This document shows positions 55,836 to 64,000 of a stretch of DNA of 64,000 nucleotides, one piece after another. Numbering within the stretch: the stretch's first letter is position 1; each line of letters opens with the position of its first letter. Both the position numbers and the translations under genes were made by a program. Below the pieces are notes generated by a model. The model was not told the DNA's origin. It made no database searches and saw only the letters and a list, made by a program, of their open reading frames with translations. Origin of the DNA: Hahella sp018986435 (GTDB lineage: Bacteria > Pseudomonadota > Gammaproteobacteria > Pseudomonadales > Oleiphilaceae); assembly GCF_050749805.1 (NCBI RefSeq), contig NZ_CP192738.1:1-64000 (forward strand). Direction: 5' to 3'.

Positions 55836-56720
55836 ATGGCGACTCAACAAAGTTATTACGTACCGGAACAGAGTAAGTGGCCCATCATCGCGACGGTGGG
55901 GCTGTTTTTGACCCTTTCCGGTCTGGCGACGGTGATGGTGAACAAAAGCGGCGGCGACACCAGCACCGGCTGGTGGATGTTCAGTATCGGCGTTGCAGTG
56001 ATGGTGTACATGCTGTTTGGCTGGTTTGGCAATGTAGCCAAGGAAAGCATGGCTGGATTGTACAACGCTCAAATGGACCGCTCGTTCCGCTGGGGCATGT
56101 CCTGGTTTATCTTCAGCGAAGTGATGTTCTTCTCTGCTTTCTTCGGCGCGCTGTTCTACGTGCGCTTCCTGGCCGTGCCCTGGTTGGCCGGCGAAGGCGA
56201 AGGCACTATGAACACCTTGCTGTGGTCGAATTTCGAGGGCTCCTGGCCCTTGCTTCATAACCCGGATCCGAAGGTGTTCCCAGGGCCGGAAGCGGTCATC
56301 AATCCCTGGAGCATTCCGTTGCTCAACACTGTGTTGCTGCTGACTTCCAGCGTCACCATCACCTTCGCCCATCACGCCATCAAAAAGAATGATCGCGACA
56401 AAGTGAAGTTATGGCTGGCGTTGACCATTCTGCTGGGTGCGGTCTTCCTGGGCTTTCAGGTTTACGAGTACATAGAAGCCTATCATGAGCTGAACCTGAC
56501 GCTGGATTCCGGCATTTATGGCACTACGTTCTTTATGCTGACCGGCTTCCACGGTATGCATGTGACGCTTGGGGCGATTATCCTGACCGTTATTTTGCTG
56601 CGCTATATGAAAGGCCATTTCTCGGCGGAGCATCACTTCGGTTTTGAAGCCGCCGCCTGGTATTGGCACTTCGTGGATGTGGTTTGGGTGTGCCTGTTTG
56701 TGCTGGTTTACATCATGTAG
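55836..56720 (+). CDS. coxC: Cytochrome c oxidase subunit III
   Basis: A seven-helix structural subunit of 294 residues. Family motifs are RWGMSWFIFSEVMFFSAFFGALFYVRF near 90-115, SSVTITFAHHAIKKNDRDK, and TGFHGMHVTLGAIILTVILLRYMKGHF plus AAAWYWHFVDVVWVCLFVLVYIM at the end. It is followed by an intrinsic terminator, which closes the coxB-coxA-coxC transcript. Confidence 0.96.
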   Translation: MATQQSYYVPEQSKWPIIATVGLFLTLSGLATVMVNKSGGDTSTGWWMFSIGVAVMVYMLFGWFGNVAKESMAGLYNAQMDRSFRWGMSWFIFSEVMFFSAFFGALFYVRFLAVPWLAGEGEGTMNTLLWSNFEGSWPLLHNPDPKVFPGPEAVINPWSIPLLNTVLLLTSSVTITFAHHAIKKNDRDKVKLWLALTILLGAVFLGFQVYEYIEAYHELNLTLDSGIYGTTFFMLTGFHGMHVTLGAIILTVILLRYMKGHFSAEHHFGFEAAAWYWHFVDVVWVCLFVLVYIM

Positions 56721-56730
56721 TCTGATGACT

Positions 56731-56756
56731 GACCCGATGCTTGCGTCGGGTCTTTT
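56731..56756 (+). terminator. Intrinsic terminator after coxC
   Basis: GACCCGA-TGCTTGCG-TCGGGTC is a perfect 7-bp stem followed by TTTT, 11 bp after the coxC stop. A second perfect repeat GCCGGAG/CTCCGGC (56763-56782) follows but has no T tract. Confidence 0.85.
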
Positions 56757-56795
56757 GACCTCGCCGGAGCGGTGACTCCGGCGGCGTCCCAACGA

Positions 56796-56999
56796 TCAGT
56801 GGGGCGTCGGATTCAACTGCAAATGCCCGCTGAACATCAGGACGAGCAGCACGACGATGAGGGCGACGGAAAAGCCCACGCGATAGGTGAGCGCTTTAGC
56901 GGTGCGTTTACTGGTGCTGTCATCCTTGACCAGAAAAAACAAACCGCTGAAAAGACTGACGACTGCGCCTGTAAGTAGTAACAAAACAAGGATTTTCAT
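56796..56999 (-). CDS. DUF2909 twin-transmembrane small protein
   Basis: A 67-residue protein with two helices separated by a charged loop: KILVLLLLTGAVVSLFSGLFFLV, then KDDSTSKRTAKALTYR, then VGFSVALIVVLLVLMFSG. It matches the small DUF2909/twin-TM proteins placed in this spot in Pseudomonas cox clusters. It lies on the opposite strand to the cox genes, between coxC and the SURF1 gene. Role unknown, possibly in oxidase assembly. Confidence 0.8.
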   Translation of the reverse strand: MKILVLLLLTGAVVSLFSGLFFLVKDDSTSKRTAKALTYRVGFSVALIVVLLVLMFSGHLQLNPTPH

Positions 57000-57131
57000 G
57001 GGTTCCCTCTTATTTTTTCAGCCCACTATAACAAAGACATTGCAGACAAACTATGCGCGCAGCATCCGCGTGAAAACGCCGCTGGCGAAAATGTCTGCGG
57101 GCTTCTGGCCGACGTGTCGGGATGGGAATGA

Positions 57132-57866
57132 GTGAACTGGAAAATCCTGCTCTTCAGCCTGTTATTGCTGCCGGTTTTGGTCGGGCTGGGTTGCTGGCAA
57201 TTGCTGCGGGCGCAGGAAAAAGAACAGTGGCTGCAGGCCTATCAGACCATGCAGAACAAAGCGCCGCAATCTCAGGACAATCTGCAGGAGCCGCCGCGCT
57301 ATGCGCGAGTGTCAGTGTCCGGCGTTTACTCTGAGTCAGGCGACTGGCTTTTGGACAACCAGATACGGGAAGGCCGCTTCGGATATCGGGTATTTACGCC
57401 TTTCTGCCTCCGCGATGACGCATGCGTGCTGGTGGAGCGGGGATGGATACCGGGAGATTTGGACCGAAGCGTGCTGCCGACGATTCCTTCCGCGCCGGGA
57501 CGGCTGACATTGGAAGGACGCGCGGACCAGCTCACGGACAGCTACTCCATGGGCGCGAATGAAACGTCAATCTCCGCGCCCTATCGAGTGCAGATTCTCA
57601 AGCTTGAGGAAGTCCGCGAACGCGTGCCCGGCAGGTTGGCGGATTGGGTGTTGCGGCTCGACCCGAACCAGCCTGGCGCGCTGACGACTGTCTGGGAGCC
57701 CGTGGTGATGGGCCCGGAAAAACATTATGGTTACGCCGTGCAATGGTTCGCCATGGCGTTAGCGCTGGTGGCGCTGACGATCTGGAAATGGCGTCGCGGC
57801 GATAGTGAAGATAAGCAATTACAAGCAGCAGGAGAGACAGACATTGGAACAACTGGCCATGGTTGA
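57132..57866 (+). CDS. SURF1-family oxidase assembly protein
   Basis: A 244-residue membrane protein with an N-terminal helix (NWKILLFSLLLLPVLVGLGCWQLLRAQEKE) and a C-terminal helix (YGYAVQWFAMALALVALTIWKW) that bracket a periplasmic region, the SURF1/Shy1 topology. QLLRAQEKEQW, DNQIREGRFGYRVFTPFC and VWEPVVMGPEKHYGYAVQWF are typical. It supports haem a insertion into subunit I. GTG 57132 is the start. Its 3' end overlaps the next gene by 23 bp. Confidence 0.92.
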   Translation: MNWKILLFSLLLLPVLVGLGCWQLLRAQEKEQWLQAYQTMQNKAPQSQDNLQEPPRYARVSVSGVYSESGDWLLDNQIREGRFGYRVFTPFCLRDDACVLVERGWIPGDLDRSVLPTIPSAPGRLTLEGRADQLTDSYSMGANETSISAPYRVQILKLEEVRERVPGRLADWVLRLDPNQPGALTTVWEPVVMGPEKHYGYAVQWFAMALALVALTIWKWRRGDSEDKQLQAAGETDIGTTGHG

Positions 57867-58467
57867 AAACGCGCCTCCGTCCCGTGGGCGACTCAAACTC
57901 TGGGGCATCATCCTGGTGGCTGCGACCCCCCTTATTGCGGCGATGGTGATGTATTTCGGTCGTATCGGCATTCCGTCCGGCACCACCAATTATGGCGACC
58001 TGATCATTCCTCCTCTGGACGCCCTAGAGATCGGCGTGAGCCTGCCGGAAACGCGGCTGGATGAAATCACCCAGGCTGACGGCAAACGGCAATGGCTGAT
58101 GGTCACCGTCGCCGGAGACGCCTGCAGTGAGCGCTGTTTGCAGGCGTTATACCTGTCCCGTCAGATTAATGTCGCGCTGGGAAAAGAAGCGGATCGCGTG
58201 GGCCGGGCGTTGCTGGCGGGAACCGGCGACGCGGCGCTGCAACAAGCATTGAACGACTATCCCCGTATGCTGCCGGCGCCTTTTTCCAGCGCCGACATGG
58301 AGGGGCTGCGCGCAAAGTTGGACAAGCACAATATTCAATTGCAACCGTACGATATGCTGTTGATGGACCCGCTGGGCAACATCATGATGCATTACTCAGA
58401 GAAGCACGACGGCAAGGCGATCCTGGAGGATCTTAAGCGGCTTCTCAAAGTATCCAAGATTGGTTAG
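57844..58467 (+). CDS. Membrane-anchored CxxxC protein of cox clusters (PA0111-like)
   Basis: About 207 residues with one N-terminal helix (LWGIILVAATPLIAAMVMYFG, about 19-39) and an extracytoplasmic domain. The strand WLMVTVAGDACSERCLQ carries CSERC at 94-98, and MLLMDPLGNIMMHY follows at 171-184. This layout recalls Sco/thioredoxin-fold proteins, where CxxxC binds copper. The Sco histidine before the DP motif is not clearly present; His162 lies somewhat too far upstream. It fits the position of PA0111 in Pseudomonas. TTG 57844 has GGAG 9 nt upstream; ATG 57859 lacks one. It overlaps SURF1. Confidence 0.8.
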   Translation: MEQLAMVENAPPSRGRLKLWGIILVAATPLIAAMVMYFGRIGIPSGTTNYGDLIIPPLDALEIGVSLPETRLDEITQADGKRQWLMVTVAGDACSERCLQALYLSRQINVALGKEADRVGRALLAGTGDAALQQALNDYPRMLPAPFSSADMEGLRAKLDKHNIQLQPYDMLLMDPLGNIMMHYSEKHDGKAILEDLKRLLKVSKIG

Positions 58468-58563
58468 AGTGAGTCTGAAGACTTCCTCAGGGAGCCGTTG
58501 AGCCGGCAGTAAAATCAACGTCTTCCGAATGCAGTAACAACAATAACAAGAGGCGTTTGGAAA

Positions 58564-59652
58564 ATGGACTATGTCGCCCCGCCGGCGCTAGTGACGTCGG
58601 CTGTCGTAAACCCGCGTCTGCAGTGGCTGCGTCGCCTGGTTATCCTGACCACGGTCTGGGCCTTCTGCGTGATTCTGCTCGGCGCGTACACCCGTCTGGT
58701 GGACGCCGGTCTGGGATGCCCTGACTGGCCTGGCTGCTACGGCTTTCTTACGGTGCCGAACGAGGCGCATGAGATCGAAATTGCCGAAGCCCGTTTTCCC
58801 CACGCGCCAGTAGAGGCGCATAAGGGCTGGCCGGAGATGGTGCACCGCTACTTCGCCAGCGGTCTGGGCCTGTTGATATTCGCCATCGCCGCGCTGTCCT
58901 GGCGCGATGTTTCCCCCAACTCTGTTCCTGGCGCGCGTCGGCCGCCTCGCAAACTGACTCTGTTTTTGTGCGCCCTGGTGGTTCTGCAGGGGCTGTTCGG
59001 CATGTGGACTGTCACACTCAAGCTCTGGCCGCAAGTCGTCAGCGCGCACCTGCTCGGCGGCTTCTGCACACTCACCCTGCTGACGCTGACGGCCATGCGG
59101 CTCCTTGATAGACCGCTGACGGTCTCTGCGGAAACGCTGCGGCGCTGGCGTCGACTCAGGCCGCTGGCGTTGCTCGCCGTGGCGTTATTGGCCACACAGA
59201 TTTTTCTGGGCGCCTGGGTGACGTCGAACTACGCCGCTGTCGCCTGTCCCGATTTCCCAACCTGCCAGGAAAAACTGTGGCCGGAGATGGATTTTCAGCA
59301 CGGTTTTAATCTCACTCAGACCATCGGCCCCAATTATCTCGGCGGGCTGATGCATAACGAGGCCAGAGTCGCGATTCACATGACCCATCGCCTGGGCGCG
59401 GTGGCCGTGCTGCTGGTATTGGGCGGCTTTCTGATCGCCGCCTGGCGCCGCTCCCAGGGATCGCCTCTCCGGCGCAGCCTGGGTCTGACTGGAGCGCTGC
59501 TGCTCCTGCAGATTGCGCTGGGCGTAACCAATGTGGTGGCGCTCGTGCCATTGCCTGTGGCGGTGGCCCACAACGGCGTGGCGGCATTGCTGCTGATTTC
59601 CCTGGTATGGGTGACATACCGTTTATGGACTGCCAAAGAGGTGCGCTCATGA
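58564..59652 (+). CDS. ctaA: Haem A synthase (Cox15/CtaA)
   Basis: Oxidises haem O to haem A for the aa3 oxidase. The 362-residue protein has eight helices in two halves. Conserved elements are YTRLVDAGLGCPDWPGCYG near the start, EAHKGWPEMVHRYFASGLGLLI (haem His), SNYAAVACPDFPTCQEK, EARVAIHMTHRLGAVAV and PVAVAHNGVAALLLISLVWV. The Cys pairs in each loop are retained. Its stop overlaps the ctaB start by 4 bp (ATGA). Confidence 0.95.
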   Translation: MDYVAPPALVTSAVVNPRLQWLRRLVILTTVWAFCVILLGAYTRLVDAGLGCPDWPGCYGFLTVPNEAHEIEIAEARFPHAPVEAHKGWPEMVHRYFASGLGLLIFAIAALSWRDVSPNSVPGARRPPRKLTLFLCALVVLQGLFGMWTVTLKLWPQVVSAHLLGGFCTLTLLTLTAMRLLDRPLTVSAETLRRWRRLRPLALLAVALLATQIFLGAWVTSNYAAVACPDFPTCQEKLWPEMDFQHGFNLTQTIGPNYLGGLMHNEARVAIHMTHRLGAVAVLLVLGGFLIAAWRRSQGSPLRRSLGLTGALLLLQIALGVTNVVALVPLPVAVAHNGVAALLLISLVWVTYRLWTAKEVRS

Positions 59653-60548
59653 AAAATACCGCTTCCACTACGGCCGCCGCCGGCTGGCGCGATTACTACG
59701 AACTGTGCAAGCCCCGGGTGGTGGCTCTGATGATGCTGACCGCGGTGGTGGGCATGTTGCTCGCCAGCGACCAGGGCATGCCCTGGAATGCGCTGATTCT
59801 GGGTAACCTCGGCATCGCTTTGCTGGCGTCTTCCGCGGCGGCGATCAACCATATCGTCGACCAGAAAATCGATGCGGTGATGGCGCGTACGCAAAAACGT
59901 CCTATTGTGCAGGGGCGCGTGGATAACCTGCACGCTTTGACATTCGCCTTCGCTCTGGCGGTGGTGGGCATGGCGATTCTGGCCTGGGGCGTGAATCCCC
60001 TGACCGCCTGGCTGACCCTGGCGTCGCTGATTGGCTACGCGGTGGTGTATACCCTGTTCCTGAAACGGGCCACGCCGCAAAATATCGTGCTGGGCGGGCT
60101 GGCGGGCGCTGCGCCGCCTCTGTTGGGCTGGACCTCTGTGACCGGAACCGTCGACCCCCACGCGCTGTTGCTGGTGCTGATTATTTTCGCCTGGACGCCG
60201 CCGCACTTTTGGGCGCTGGCGGTGCATCGCAAAGACGAGTACGCCAAAGCCGGCGTGCCCATGCTGCCGGTGACCCATGGCGACCGCTACACCAAGCTGC
60301 ACATTCTGCTGTACACCTTTATGCTATTCGCCGCCACCATGCTGCCATTTATCACCGGCATGTGCGGCTGGATCTATTTTGTCTCCGCGCTGGCGCTGGG
60401 GTTGCGCTTCCTGGACTGGGCCTGGGCGATGTGGCGGGATTCGCGCAAGCATGCGGCCATCAAGACATTCCGCTACTCCATTACCTATCTGATGCTGTTA
60501 TTCGTGGCGCTGCTGGCGGATCACTATATTCCGGTGACCCTGTCATAG
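59649..60548 (+). CDS. ctaB: Protohaem IX farnesyltransferase (haem O synthase)
   Basis: Attaches a farnesyl group to protohaem to make haem O. The 299-residue UbiA-family protein has the two Asp-rich motifs: NHIVDQKIDAVMARTQKRPIV (NxxxDxxxD) and the later HRKDEYAKAGVPMLP. GWTSVTG and FAWTPPHFWALAVHRK are also family-typical. Start ATG 59649 overlaps ctaA; a frame back to 59607 is not supported. It is the last identifiable oxidase assembly gene of the cluster; no sco1/senC gene follows. Confidence 0.96.
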   Translation: MKNTASTTAAAGWRDYYELCKPRVVALMMLTAVVGMLLASDQGMPWNALILGNLGIALLASSAAAINHIVDQKIDAVMARTQKRPIVQGRVDNLHALTFAFALAVVGMAILAWGVNPLTAWLTLASLIGYAVVYTLFLKRATPQNIVLGGLAGAAPPLLGWTSVTGTVDPHALLLVLIIFAWTPPHFWALAVHRKDEYAKAGVPMLPVTHGDRYTKLHILLYTFMLFAATMLPFITGMCGWIYFVSALALGLRFLDWAWAMWRDSRKHAAIKTFRYSITYLMLLFVALLADHYIPVTLS

Positions 60549-60664
60549 CAGGCCACGCAGTTGCTCAGGGAAAAACGCTGTCTCGCTCTGGGCATCTGTG
60601 TAAAAGCGTCTAGAATTTAACAGCTACGTGGGACGTTTTTTTCCGCCAACGTGGAAGTGCTGTT

Positions 60665-61930
60665 ATGTTGAGTCTACTGCGAAATCCTCTGCGCCTGGCG
60701 GAGGTCGCCGCTGATCCGGCGCAGGTGAGCGTCATCGATGAGGGTCTGGAAGTCTGTCCGGAACGGGTGGATGTGGCGCCGGAAGGCGTACAGCAGATCT
60801 GGCGAGCGGTGGAGCGTCTATACGCCACCGGCACCCAGCCGGCCATCAGCTTGTGCGTGCGTCGCAAAGGCCGCGTCATTCTCAATCGCGCGATAGGCTA
60901 CGCCAGTGGCGGCGGCCCCGGCGACGCGTCTGATGAGTTCCGCCAACCCATGACCACCGCCACGCCGGTATGCCTGTTTTCCGCTTCCAAGGCGGTGACG
61001 GCGGTGTTGATGCACAAGCTGGCGGAAGACGGGCTGATCAATCTGCTGGACCCGGTCAGCTTCTACTTGCCGGAATTCGGCCAGCGCGGCAAACGCAATA
61101 TCACGATTCACCAGATTCTCTCCCACCGTGGCGGCATTCCCGGTCTTCCCACCCATGAATCCCTCGACACGCTGTACGATCAGGAGCAAGTGTGGAAACT
61201 GCTGTGCGCCGCCAAACCTATCGCGGTGGACGGCGGCAAGCTGGCTTACCACGCCATCACCGGCGGTTTTGTGCTGCAAAGGGTGCTGGAGAAAGTAACA
61301 GGCGCTGGCATTACAGAATATCTGGAACAGACGCTGCGTGCGCCGCTGGAGATGAAGTACTTTACCTTTGGCCTGGAGGAAGCCGGGAAGCATGCCGTCG
61401 CGCGTAATTACGCCACCGGTCCCGAGGCGCCGTTTCCCGTGTCCTGGGCGCTTAAACGCGCTTTGGGCGCGGACATGTCGGCGGCGGCGAACATTTCCAA
61501 TGAGCGACGCTGGATGGACGCCATTATCCCCGCCGCCAACCTCTATGCGACGGCGGAGGAAACCTCGCGCTTTTTCCAGATGCTGTTGAATGGCGGCGAG
61601 TGGCGCGGACGGAGGATTCTGCAACCCGTCACCGTAAAACGGGCGACGCAGGAGTTCGGCGGCTGCACCTTCGATCGTACGATGATGATCCCCATGCGCT
61701 ACAGCGCCGGCTTTATGCTGGGGGGAGATCCGGTGGGTTTATGGGGACCGCGCACGGAGCGCGCCTTCGGTCATATCGGACTGATCAATAAGTTCTGTTG
61801 GGCGGACCCGGATCGGGAGATTTCCGTGGCGTTGCTGACGTCGGGTCTGGCTTTGCTGGCGCACCATCTGCCGCGATTGGCGGCGTTGATCCGGCAAATC
61901 AATCTGCAATGCGCGCCGCTCGCACTATAG
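60665..61930 (+). CDS. Class C beta-lactamase-fold serine hydrolase (EstB-like)
   Basis: A 421-residue protein of the beta-lactamase/D-Ala-D-Ala-carboxypeptidase/esterase (family VIII) fold. SxxK is SASK at 106-109 (LFSASKAVTAVLMHKL), and the second motif Tyr is Tyr195 (LAYHAITGG), followed by HRGGIPGLPTH-type loops between. Absence of a signal peptide argues for a cytoplasmic esterase rather than a resistance enzyme. It is not obviously linked to the cox genes upstream. Confidence 0.85.
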   Translation: MLSLLRNPLRLAEVAADPAQVSVIDEGLEVCPERVDVAPEGVQQIWRAVERLYATGTQPAISLCVRRKGRVILNRAIGYASGGGPGDASDEFRQPMTTATPVCLFSASKAVTAVLMHKLAEDGLINLLDPVSFYLPEFGQRGKRNITIHQILSHRGGIPGLPTHESLDTLYDQEQVWKLLCAAKPIAVDGGKLAYHAITGGFVLQRVLEKVTGAGITEYLEQTLRAPLEMKYFTFGLEEAGKHAVARNYATGPEAPFPVSWALKRALGADMSAAANISNERRWMDAIIPAANLYATAEETSRFFQMLLNGGEWRGRRILQPVTVKRATQEFGGCTFDRTMMIPMRYSAGFMLGGDPVGLWGPRTERAFGHIGLINKFCWADPDREISVALLTSGLALLAHHLPRLAALIRQINLQCAPLAL

Positions 61931-61959
61931 TCGGAACGACGCGAATTCGGGGCGTGGAA

Positions 61960-62316
61960 TTACTCGTGACTGGACCAGCGGTTAGCCTGTTGTTCGATAA
62001 TCAACATGACGTTTTTCAATAACTGACGCAGTCTGACCTGGGTCTGGGTGCGCTCCACCACCTGAGAGACGGACGCCTGCAAACGATGCAGTTTGGGGCT
62101 GACCTGTCGAATGCCTTCGGTGATCATCTCATAGGGATAATGGTGGTCCTGGATACTGAGCTTATTCAGCTCCGCCGCTTCCTGCTGGAATACGCTCAGC
62201 ACATCATAAATCGTATCCTTGTTAGTGATGGTGGACGCCTCCCAATAGGCATCGTCCAACACTTCGATCAAGCTGAGGAACTCGGTGCAGGCATCGGATA
62301 TTTTTGCGGGTGTCAT
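61960..62316 (-). CDS. Small helical protein of unknown function
   Basis: About 118 residues from MTPAKISDACTEFLSLIEVLDDAYWE. It looks all-helical and hydrophilic (QHHYPYEMITEGIRQVSPKLHRLQASVSQVVERTQTQVRLRQLLKNV) and has no membrane segment. Start ATG 62316 is preceded by GAGG at 5 nt; longer frames from 62364 or 62400 have weaker ribosome sites. I do not recognise the family. Confidence 0.6.
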   Translation of the reverse strand: MTPAKISDACTEFLSLIEVLDDAYWEASTITNKDTIYDVLSVFQQEAAELNKLSIQDHHYPYEMITEGIRQVSPKLHRLQASVSQVVERTQTQVRLRQLLKNVMLIIEQQANRWSSHE

Positions 62317-62617
62317 GTGCGCCTCAAATTTACGGATAAGCTTGGAACGTTCTACATTCAGCATAGCAAAAACTGGCGCAGGCGCCTGAAAACTGGACAC
62401 TCTCGCCCCGTCCTGGCGTCAGGGAGGCCTGTAACGTTAGTTTTAGCGAGGGTTAGCGTTATGTAACCGCACTGTGTGTGTTACGGTTAGAAATGTGTAT
62501 TAAGGTTAAATTTTGAACTATTTCTCCAATTGTGGAAGGATTGTGGATATACTGGTTTTTACCTATCCCGACGGCGGGCGCTACGGGAGGCCAAACAACA
62601 ACAGGAAGTCGTAAGCC
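62317..62617. other. Intergenic region with TAAC-rich repeats
   Basis: If the shorter start of the 118-residue gene is right, this 301-bp stretch separates divergent genes and must hold both promoters. It has several TAAC/GTTA-type segments, including TAACCG (62464-62469) pairing with CGGTTA (62484-62489) around a 14-nt loop, and a TATACT near 62551 that could be a -10 element. No gene is seen. Confidence 0.4.
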
Positions 62618-62857
62618 ATGAACACCCTTGAGGCTCAGCGTTGTCGCTTGCAGGAAGAGTTAGCGTTGGCGGAAAAAGAACTCGAAGAGTTATTACGCAC
62701 CCCGAACCCGAACAAAACGATGGTGAACTTCTACAGCGATCTGCTGGTGCGCAACCGCGAGCTGATCCGCATGATTGACACTCACCTTAGTCAGTCGTCC
62801 CATTGGATCACTGACAGAGCGAACAGTATCGCCAAACTGGCGGACGGCGTCGCTTAA
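62618..62857 (+). CDS. Small coiled-coil protein, unknown function
   Basis: A 79-residue protein. Residues about 5-30 (EAQRCRLQEELALAEKELEELLR) and 38-60 (NFYSDLLVRNRELIRMIDTHL) form two predicted helices with heptad-like leucines. AGGAAG lies 9 nt before the ATG. No membrane segment or catalytic motif is seen and I do not recognise the family. Confidence 0.6.
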   Translation: MNTLEAQRCRLQEELALAEKELEELLRTPNPNKTMVNFYSDLLVRNRELIRMIDTHLSQSSHWITDRANSIAKLADGVA

Positions 62858-62874
62858 TCTGTTTGCGGGTCCGG

Positions 62875-63963
62875 TTAAAGTCCCGGACTTTCGCTTTCAC
62901 TGCGGGTTAAAGATAAACGGCCGATCCGGTCTCCGGTCAAGGTGCCGAACAACAGGATGTCGCCGACTTGCTCCACGGATGTAATGGTGTGCAGGCGCTC
63001 GCCCTCCGGGTCCTGCAGGTTGTGTAAAACCTCTCCCTGCTCATTAATTCCCAGCACGAATCCATAACGCTCCGCCTGCGGTTGCAAAGCTTCCGGCAGC
63101 TTGGACATGCGGCTTTTCAACCAGGGAAACGAGTGGATGAAATCCAGTATCCCGTTGCGCGGCGCTATCAGCGCGATCCAGAATTCTCCCGCTCCGTTGC
63201 TGGAGACGCCATCGGGGAATCCGGGCAGATTCTCGATCAACATATCGCTGGTCCCCTGTTTGGGACCCTGCAGCCAATAACGACGTACCCGGTAGCGCCC
63301 GGTTTCGCACACCGCCACAAAATCCTCGTTTTGCGACAGCGCCACGCCGTTAGCGAAGTACAGGTCGTCCAGCAGAACCGTGGTGGCGCCGGTGGCGGGA
63401 TCGTAACGGAGCAGGCGTCCGTGTGGACGGCTCTCGATAAGATCGAAGCGATGCTCATGCACGCCCCAGCGCCAACTGGCGTCGCTGAAGTAAATCACGC
63501 CGTCTTTGGCGACATCTACGTCGTCCGCGACGCCGAAAGGCAGGTTGTCCGCCTTGCTGGTCAGCACGGTGAGCTTGCCCGCGTTATCGAGTTGTAATAA
63601 TCCTTTTGCCGCGTCAGCCACAATCAGATCGCCGGCCGGATTGAACTCAATGCCCAGCGGACGTCCGCCGGTATTGGCGAGCACTTCAAATTCACCGTCT
63701 TTGTTGATGCGAATAATGTCGCCGTTGGCGAGCCCGGCGTAAACGGCGCCCTCGGCGTCCTGATCCACGTCTTCAGGGCCGTCCAGTCGCCCCTGGCCGA
63801 TTAATTCCGCATCCAACAGCTTTTGATTCGGGGCGTAAGGCCCTTCCAGATCCGGCGCCGATGGGGCGTCATAGGCTTCCGGATCAATGACCGCAGGCGA
63901 GAACAAAAAGTAGGTCAGTAAGATGACCCCCACCACCGCCAGTAGTCTGAGAGAAGCTTTCAT
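62875..63963 (-). CDS. SMP-30/strictosidine-synthase-like exported beta-propeller protein
   Basis: A 362-residue protein with an N-terminal hydrophobic anchor (LRLLAVVGVILLTYFLFSP). The remainder is a six-bladed propeller of the SMP-30/gluconolactonase/strictosidine-synthase superfamily: GPEDVDQDAEGAVYAGLANGDIIRI, VADAAKGLLQLD, DVAKDGVIYFSDASWRWG, GATTVLLDDLYFANGVALS, ENLPGFPDGVSSNGAGEFWIALI. The FANGVALS and LPGFPD motifs fit the strictosidine-synthase-like (APMAP) branch. Substrate unknown; it could be a lactonase. Confidence 0.85.
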   Translation of the reverse strand: MKASLRLLAVVGVILLTYFLFSPAVIDPEAYDAPSAPDLEGPYAPNQKLLDAELIGQGRLDGPEDVDQDAEGAVYAGLANGDIIRINKDGEFEVLANTGGRPLGIEFNPAGDLIVADAAKGLLQLDNAGKLTVLTSKADNLPFGVADDVDVAKDGVIYFSDASWRWGVHEHRFDLIESRPHGRLLRYDPATGATTVLLDDLYFANGVALSQNEDFVAVCETGRYRVRRYWLQGPKQGTSDMLIENLPGFPDGVSSNGAGEFWIALIAPRNGILDFIHSFPWLKSRMSKLPEALQPQAERYGFVLGINEQGEVLHNLQDPEGERLHTITSVEQVGDILLFGTLTGDRIGRLSLTRSESESPGL

Positions 63964-64000
63964 TATTCTGCGTCGGTTCCTGTCCGTTTATGGAAGCGGA

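Noticed and set aside
56763..56782. Second hairpin GCCGGAG/CTCCGGC as terminator of the DUF2909 gene
   Set aside because: Perfect stem but no T tract on either strand; not called as a terminator.
62540..62550. DnaA-box-like TGTGGATAT
   Set aside because: One mismatch, alone, far from dnaA; not evidence for an origin.

Overview
The window is about 64 kb of a gammaproteobacterial chromosome starting at dnaA. The gene order (dnaA-dnaN-recF-gyrB; glyQ-glyS-gmhB; def-fmt-rsmB-trkA; LysM-dprA-tsaC-hemF-aroE; gamma-carbonic anhydrase/prlC/yheV; coxB-coxA-coxC-SURF1-ctaA-ctaB) matches the origin-proximal region of Pseudomonas and Oceanospirillales. From memory of protein style and layout I think of Hahella, but I could not run a search. 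oriC itself is not seen and probably lies just before base 1.

1-8.3 kb: replication start block. dnaA, dnaN, an ABC1/AarF-type kinase-like gene, a MarC membrane protein, recF and gyrB. Two perfect 16-bp parS sequences lie inside recF, so this coding block also appears to be a chromosome-segregation centre.
8.3-10.75 kb: an AT-richer minus-strand island with a small P-loop kinase-like protein, an HD-domain dNTP triphosphohydrolase (Dgt type) and a 54-residue basic protein too short for most gene callers.
10.75-16.7 kb: a complete peptide/nickel-type ABC importer in which the second permease and the first ATPase are one fused protein.
17-26.2 kb: accessory and stress genes: DoxX/LysR pair, an unknown membrane-anchored protein, an ArsR-type regulator, an iron-regulated fagA-fumC pair under a clear Fur box, a Na/Pi cotransporter-like protein and a large lipoprotein joining a sugar-dehydrogenase propeller to a two-haem cytochrome c region.
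26.2-44.7 kb: tRNA-Pro(CGG), LPS heptose phosphatase, glycyl-tRNA synthetase, lipid A-type acyltransferase, an unknown lipoprotein, an alpha/beta hydrolase, potassium uptake (TrkH/TrkA), N-formylation cycle (def, fmt), rRNA methylation (rsmB), then LysM, dprA, tsaC, hemF and aroE.
44.8-52.8 kb: a PomA/PomB-like flagellar stator pair, a small conserved protein, a heat-shock Hsp20 with a candidate sigma-32 promoter, gamma-carbonic anhydrase, oligopeptidase A, a zinc-ribbon protein, an unknown protein and a MATE exporter.
53-60.5 kb: aa3-type cytochrome c oxidase with haem A synthesis genes. The copper-insertion genes ctaG/cox11 and sco1/senC that normally sit in this cluster are absent from it; the only candidate for a thiol/copper role is a membrane-anchored CxxxC protein between SURF1 and ctaA.
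60.6-64 kb: a class C beta-lactamase-fold hydrolase, two small unknown proteins and an SMP-30/strictosidine-synthase-like protein.

Most of the window is ordinary housekeeping DNA. The observations I rate highest are the parS pair in recF, the copper-chaperone-less cox cluster, the permease-ATPase fusion, the Fur-controlled fumarase and the AT-rich Dgt island.
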